A DNA stretch of 64,000 nt from Brachybacterium epidermidis. GTDB lineage: Bacteria; Actinomycetota; Actinomycetes; Actinomycetales; Dermabacteraceae. Position numbers and translations under genes: made by a program. The stretch spans positions 1-64,000 of the forward strand of contig NZ_JADEYR010000002.1 of NCBI RefSeq assembly GCF_015209585.1, in the 5' to 3' direction. Position 1 is the stretch's first letter. The number at the start of each line of letters is the position of its first letter. The notes below the pieces were generated by a model. It made no database searches. It was not told where the DNA came from and saw only the letters and a list, made by a program, of their open reading frames with translations. Shown piece by piece: positions 60,505 through 64,000 of the stretch.

Positions 60505-60849
60505 CTACCTGGAGGTGGGCCCAAGGTTGGCTGCGGCGCGTACGTAAGCATCCATGTCGTATCGCTCACCGGCGGCGATGGCCTCGACCATCATCCCGTG
60601 GAGCCCACCGTGTCGCTCGCGATAGACCAGGCGGTATCGGGGCCTGGTGGCGTGTTCGGGATCCGGGTCGAGGTAGACCTTCCGGCAGTCGGAGAGGTCA
60701 CCGATGGCGGGGTGGTCGTAGAGCGGAGCGCCGCTGGCCTCCCCGCGTGCAAGCGAGAACAGCATCTCGATCGCTGCCTTCTGGACGTCCTTCGGCAGCG
60801 CCTTGAGATCGTCCTTGAACGCCGGGATCCAGCGGAAAGGGAGGCTCAC
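60505..60849 (-). CDS. RelE/ParE-superfamily toxin
   Basis: 114 residues. FRWIPAFKDDLKALPKDVQKAAIEML at the N-terminus and the strand RYRLVYRERHGGLHGMMVEAIAAGER near residues 70-95 fit the RelE/ParE fold. Its start overlaps the antitoxin stop (ATGA-type), the usual organisation. Would cut or block ribosome-bound mRNA if RelE-like. Expressed last in the pair. The neighbouring genes are not part of the system. Confidence 0.8.
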   Translation of the reverse strand: MSLPFRWIPAFKDDLKALPKDVQKAAIEMLFSLARGEASGAPLYDHPAIGDLSDCRKVYLDPDPEHATRPRYRLVYRERHGGLHGMMVEAIAAGERYDMDAYVRAAANLGPTSR

Positions 60850-61127
60850 GCGAAGTCAGCGGGGTCGAAGCCGAGCTCGGTCAGGAGAGAGTCGCTGTCG
60901 GAGGACGGCTGGCTCATACGGGACGCGAGGGTCTCGGCGAGTTCGAGGTCCTCGAGGATCGATTCGAGACGCTCGTAGAGCTCGAAGGGGATGATGGCTG
61001 CCTGGGGCTTGCGGTGCGCGCCGAAGACGAGGGGCTCGGCCGTCACCCCCTCGACCTGGAACCGGGCGAGGGCAGCGCCGATCTCCTCGCGGGCTTCGCG
61101 GCTGGTTCGTACCTGGGTGATCGCCAT
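60846..61127 (-). CDS. Phd/YefM-type antitoxin
   Basis: 93 residues from the ATG at 61127. AITQVRTSREAREEIGAALARF and the central GAHRKPQAAIIPFELYERL form the Phd/YefM dimerisation and DNA-binding half; the acidic C-terminal tail (SDSDSLLTELGFDPADF) is the toxin-neutralising part. Upstream of the start lies a palindrome that it probably binds. The longer open frame to 61157 crosses the operator and is unlikely. Confidence 0.8.
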   Translation of the reverse strand: MAITQVRTSREAREEIGAALARFQVEGVTAEPLVFGAHRKPQAAIIPFELYERLESILEDLELAETLASRMSQPSSDSDSLLTELGFDPADFA

Positions 61128-61149
61128 GGCGAAAGGATACCACCAACGT

Positions 61150-61165
61150 GTACACATTTGTGTAC
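61150..61165. promoter_or_regulatory. Palindrome of the toxin-antitoxin promoter
   Basis: GTACAC-ATTT-GTGTAC is a perfect 6+4+6 palindrome 22 bp before the antitoxin ATG. It is AT-richer than the surroundings and typical for autorepression of TA pairs. Confidence 0.65.
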
Positions 61166-61230
61166 CTCACTTGCTGCTGCGAGGATGGCCCCACCCGCCA
61201 TCAACCGCTTAAGTCCGGGAGGGCCTCCTC

Positions 61231-62862
61231 ATGAACCGTCGCACCGAGCCCCACAGGTCTGAGCCTCGCAGGCCCCGTATCGGCATCGCCGGTATCGCCA
61301 TCGAGTCCTCCACCTTCACCCCGTACCGCTCCTCCGCGGAGGACTTCGAGGTGCGCCGCGGAACCGAGCAGATCCTGGACCGCTACCCCTTCTTCACCGG
61401 GGGCTCCGCCTCGGGAAAGGCGCTGCGCGAGGCTGCCGACTACGTGGGCGTCCTGCACGCCCGTGCCCTTCCCGGGGGTCAGCTGGTGCGTGAGGTGTAC
61501 GAGGGCTGGACGCAGGAGATCTGCGAGGGACTGGCCGCCGCACACGCCGAGCGGCCGCTGGACGGGTTCTACTTCGACATCCACGGCGCGATGAGCGTGG
61601 AGGGCCTGGAGGACGCCGAGGGCGATCTGATCTCCGCGATCCGTGAGGTCATCGGCCCGGACGTGGTGGTGGGCACCGCGATGGACCTGCACGGCAACGT
61701 CTCCGAGACCCTGTTCGACGCCTGCGACCTGCTCACCTGCTACCGTCACGCTCCCCACATCGACGCCTGGGAGACCCGCGAGCGGGGCCTGCGCGACCTG
61801 GTGGACGCCACCACCGCCGTCATGGCCGGTGGTCCGCTCCCCCACAAGGCGCTGGTGCACGTGCCGGTGCTGCTGCCCGGGGAGAAGACCTCCACCCGCA
61901 TCGAACCGGCCCGGTCCATCTACGGCCGCATCCCCGAGCTCACCGCGCGTGAGGGCGTGACCGACGTGTCGTACTGGGTGGGCTTCGCCTGGGCCGACCA
62001 GCACCGCTGCAAGGCCGCGATCGTCGCCTTCGGGGCCGACGCGGATGCGGTGGACGCCGCCGCACTGGAGCTGGCCACCGCGGTGTGGGAGGCCCGGCAC
62101 GACTTCGAGTTCGTGGCCCCCACCGGCAGCTTCGCCGACTGCCTGGACCAGGCGATCGCCAGCGAGAAGCGGCCGTTCTGGATCTCGGACTCCGGGGACA
62201 ACCCCGGCGCGGGCGGCGCCGACGACACCACCCACTGCCTGGCCCAGCTGCTGGAGCGCGAGGAGATCCGGGCCGGGCAGGTGAGCGCCCTGATGGTGTC
62301 CCTGGTGGACCCGGAATCGGCCCAGGCAGCGTGGGAGATGGGCGTGGGTGGGCGCGGGGACTTACTGGTGGGCGGGCGGATCGATGCCCGTGAGCCCGGC
62401 CCGGTGCCGCTGCGCGCCGAGGTGGTGGCCCTCGACGACTCCCCCGCGACCGGGCGTGCGGCAGCCCTGCGGGTGCTGGTCCCTGCCGCGCCAGGTGCGA
62501 GCGGCAGCAGCGACGACATCGAGGGCAGCACGAGCCGGGCCAGGCAGGGCGCGGGGGCCGAGCAGTTGTCGGGCCTGACGGTGGTGGTCACTGCCCGCCG
62601 CTCCCAGTTCGCCACCGCCGACATGTTCGCCCGGCTGGGCCTGTCGATGACGGGGTTCGATGTGGTCACCGTGAAGATGGGCTACCTGGAGCCGGACCAG
62701 TACGAGGCCGCCGCCGACTGGCTGCTGGCGCTCACCCCGGGCGGTGTGGACCAGGACCTGGTGCGCCTGGGCCACTCCCGGATCGACCGGCCGATGATCC
62801 CCTTCGATGCCGACATCCCTGCCCCGTCGGCCAGAAGAGTCCGACAGGACTACCGGAGCTAA
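61231..62862 (+). CDS. M81 family metallopeptidase (MlrC-like)
   Basis: 543 residues, like microcystinase C MlrC and related actinobacterial enzymes. An N-terminal domain with IGIAGIAIESSTF and DGFYFDIHGAM, metal ligands in the AMDLHGNVSE block and RHAPHIDAWETRERG, and the C-terminal domain opening with SDSGDNPGAGGADDTTHC. An Ala/Gly/Ser-rich insert sits at ~425-450. Substrate unknown; family members hydrolyse linear peptides or cyclic-peptide fragments. Start at 61231 after GGGAGG. Borders an ISL3 relic directly downstream. Confidence 0.88.
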   Translation: MNRRTEPHRSEPRRPRIGIAGIAIESSTFTPYRSSAEDFEVRRGTEQILDRYPFFTGGSASGKALREAADYVGVLHARALPGGQLVREVYEGWTQEICEGLAAAHAERPLDGFYFDIHGAMSVEGLEDAEGDLISAIREVIGPDVVVGTAMDLHGNVSETLFDACDLLTCYRHAPHIDAWETRERGLRDLVDATTAVMAGGPLPHKALVHVPVLLPGEKTSTRIEPARSIYGRIPELTAREGVTDVSYWVGFAWADQHRCKAAIVAFGADADAVDAAALELATAVWEARHDFEFVAPTGSFADCLDQAIASEKRPFWISDSGDNPGAGGADDTTHCLAQLLEREEIRAGQVSALMVSLVDPESAQAAWEMGVGGRGDLLVGGRIDAREPGPVPLRAEVVALDDSPATGRAAALRVLVPAAPGASGSSDDIEGSTSRARQGAGAEQLSGLTVVVTARRSQFATADMFARLGLSMTGFDVVTVKMGYLEPDQYEAAADWLLALTPGGVDQDLVRLGHSRIDRPMIPFDADIPAPSARRVRQDYRS

Positions 62863-62876
62863 TGACCTTACAAACT

Positions 62877-63378
62877 GGCTCTTCGTGGTTCGTGGTGAAT
62901 GGGTCTGCTGTGGCGGGTATTCACGCTGCGGGTCTCGCGGCGCTGGCCAGCAGGATACGCATCCGGTAGTTCTCGGCGTTGCGGAAGCCGCGGCCGGTGC
63001 GTTTGATGTTCTTGATGCCCGTGTTCGCTGCCTCGACTCGGGCGGTGGTCGCGCCGGTGACGATGAGGACCTCGATCGCGTCCCACCAGGTCACGATGGT
63101 GTCGTAGAGCTTGGTCGCCTCGGGCATGTTCGCGATCTGGACGAAGTAGCCCATCCGCATCCGTTCGTTCCAGGCCTGGGCCAGGGTGTCGGTGGCCAGC
63201 AGGCGGCGGAGCTGCTCCTTGATGCCCCAGGCGGCGGAGAGCTCGTCGGTGGGGTCATCGGTGCCAAACACGTCCTCGAGCCGCTCCCAGGCGCGCGGGG
63301 TGAGGGTGTCAGCGCCTCGCAGCAGCAGCATCCGGTGCGCCCAGGCCGGATCGTCCTTCCTGAGTTGGACCTCTTTAG
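62877..63378 (-). mobile_element. Remnant of an ISL3-family element
   Basis: The end GGCTCTTCGTGGTTCGTGG at 62877 looks like an ISL3 terminal repeat, 14 bp after the M81 stop codon. The transposase fragment occupies 62921-63378 on the minus strand and covers only the C-terminal ~150 residues: RGADTLTPRAWERL, LYDTIVTWWDAI, IKNIKRTGRGFRNAENYRMRIL. The remainder is replaced by the next element. No second ISL3 end is present. Confidence 0.75.
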
Positions 63379-63389
63379 TGACCCATGTG

Positions 63390-64000
63390 TCAAGTCATCT
63401 TGAGGGCCTTGAGGATGGTGCGGGCATCGTCGGTGAGCTCGGCCTTGGCCGTGATGTCCTGGCCGGCCAGGGTGATGGTCACGTCCTGCAACGGCCGTAG
63501 GGTCCGGATGATCTTGCGGATGCTGAACCCCGTCTGGGCCTGCAGGAGACGGGCCATTGCCAGGGCGGTGAACACGATCGTGAGGTGAGCTTCGATCGCG
63601 TCCCGCTGCCGATGAAACATGGGCCTGGCCTGTAGGTCCGTCTTGCTCATCCGGAAGGACTGCTCGACCTGCCACAGGTCGTGATAGCTGGAGAGCACCT
63701 CCGCCGCAGACATCACCGTCGCGGGAATGTTGGTGACGTAGCCCTTCAGCCCCACGAGACTCCGTGCCCGCTTGAGGGAGGCTTCGTCGAGGCTGCGACC
63801 GGCCGCTGTGGTCTTCACGAACCGCGTCGACTTCACGGTCACGTCCCCGTCGATCACAGCGCGGGCTCGGTTCTCCTGCGCGGTCAGCGTGTGCCCGTCC
63901 CGGGTCGCGCGCTTCTTCGAAAACGCCCAGACCGCCCGCCAATGCCCGGGATGCTCCATCGGGTCCCAGACCGGCTCCCGGCGGTGCTGCTTCGTGTCGG
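63390..64000 (-). CDS. IS1634/IS4-type transposase, C-terminal part (runs off the window)
   Basis: 203 codons up to the window edge; the start lies beyond 64000. Blocks such as YHDLWQVEQSFRMSKTDLQARPMFHRQRDAIEAHLTIVFTALAMAR are the C-terminal end of DDE transposases of the IS1634-like branch (E in QVEQSFR is the third catalytic residue). An ATG at 63959 is internal. The element has probably inserted into or next to the ISL3 remnant; its end must lie between 63378 and 63390, but no terminal repeat could be confirmed because the other end is out of view. Confidence 0.8.
   Translation of the reverse strand, partial: DTKQHRREPVWDPMEHPGHWRAVWAFSKKRATRDGHTLTAQENRARAVIDGDVTVKSTRFVKTTAAGRSLDEASLKRARSLVGLKGYVTNIPATVMSAAEVLSSYHDLWQVEQSFRMSKTDLQARPMFHRQRDAIEAHLTIVFTALAMARLLQAQTGFSIRKIIRTLRPLQDVTITLAGQDITAKAELTDDARTILKALKMT

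Noticed and set aside
1-64000. tRNA, rRNA or other structured RNA genes
   Set aside because: I looked for T-loop and acceptor-type sequences in the intergenic regions and found none convincing; a covariance search would be decisive.

Overview
The window is about 70% G+C chromosomal DNA from an actinobacterium. Gene order, codon use and gene content (a DinB/WYL cluster, several carbohydrate ABC operons, PPK2, an ISL3/IS1380 load) suggest a Micrococcales member, with a Brachybacterium-like Dermabacteraceae species as my best guess. That placement is inference from style, not from a marker gene. I found no rRNA, tRNA or CRISPR array.

Layout. 1-4 kb: a truncated glgX, two DinB-fold genes, a divergent WYL regulator with a palindromic operator, and glgC. 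4-11 kb (minus strand): a dhaK-dhaL-GH3-GH2 operon. 11-16 kb: a pair of TIMP/netrin-like exported proteins with a Nudix hydrolase, a PPK2 gene with an in-frame stop, a DUF4352 pseudogene and a NERD-domain helicase. 16-26 kb: a ROK regulator divergent from a sugar ABC operon that ends in a GH63 hydrolase and a GH13_18 phosphorylase (probably glucosylglycerate use), then an M20 amidohydrolase. 26-33 kb: a GntR-controlled operon with a sugar ABC importer, a GH88 unsaturated glucuronyl hydrolase and two sialate-lyase-like aldolases. 33-36 kb: an SDR/DUF2867 gene, a DUF998 membrane protein and debris of two genes whose intact homologues lie elsewhere in the window. 36-43 kb: a tightly coupled peptide/nickel-type ABC operon with a GATase and an SDR. 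43-47 kb: a decayed sugar operon (a scar joining a substrate-binding protein to a permease tail, a PfkB kinase, a DeoR regulator, a frameshifted GH4).

47-64 kb is the accessory part. It holds an eight-unit 22-23 bp repeat array in front of a DUF4143 ATPase, an XpaC-like membrane protein, an aldo/keto reductase, and a two-gene module of Nudix hydrolase plus PLD-SF2 helicase-DUF3427. The helicase gene is split by a complete IS1380-family element with a TTAG target duplication; removing the element restores one continuous frame. Next come an exported Cys-rich protein, an AAA ATPase with three 12-bp operator-like repeats phased at exactly 28 bp, a GH29 fucosidase, a RelE/Phd toxin-antitoxin pair with its palindrome, an M81 peptidase, and an ISL3 remnant abutting an IS1634-like transposase that runs off the window.

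Overall the window describes a glycan-scavenging actinobacterium with at least four ABC import systems and paired intracellular glycosidases, interleaved with a recently remodelled accessory zone. The most notable items are the IS-interrupted Nudix/PLD-helicase module and the two ATPase genes that each sit directly behind a phased repeat array.
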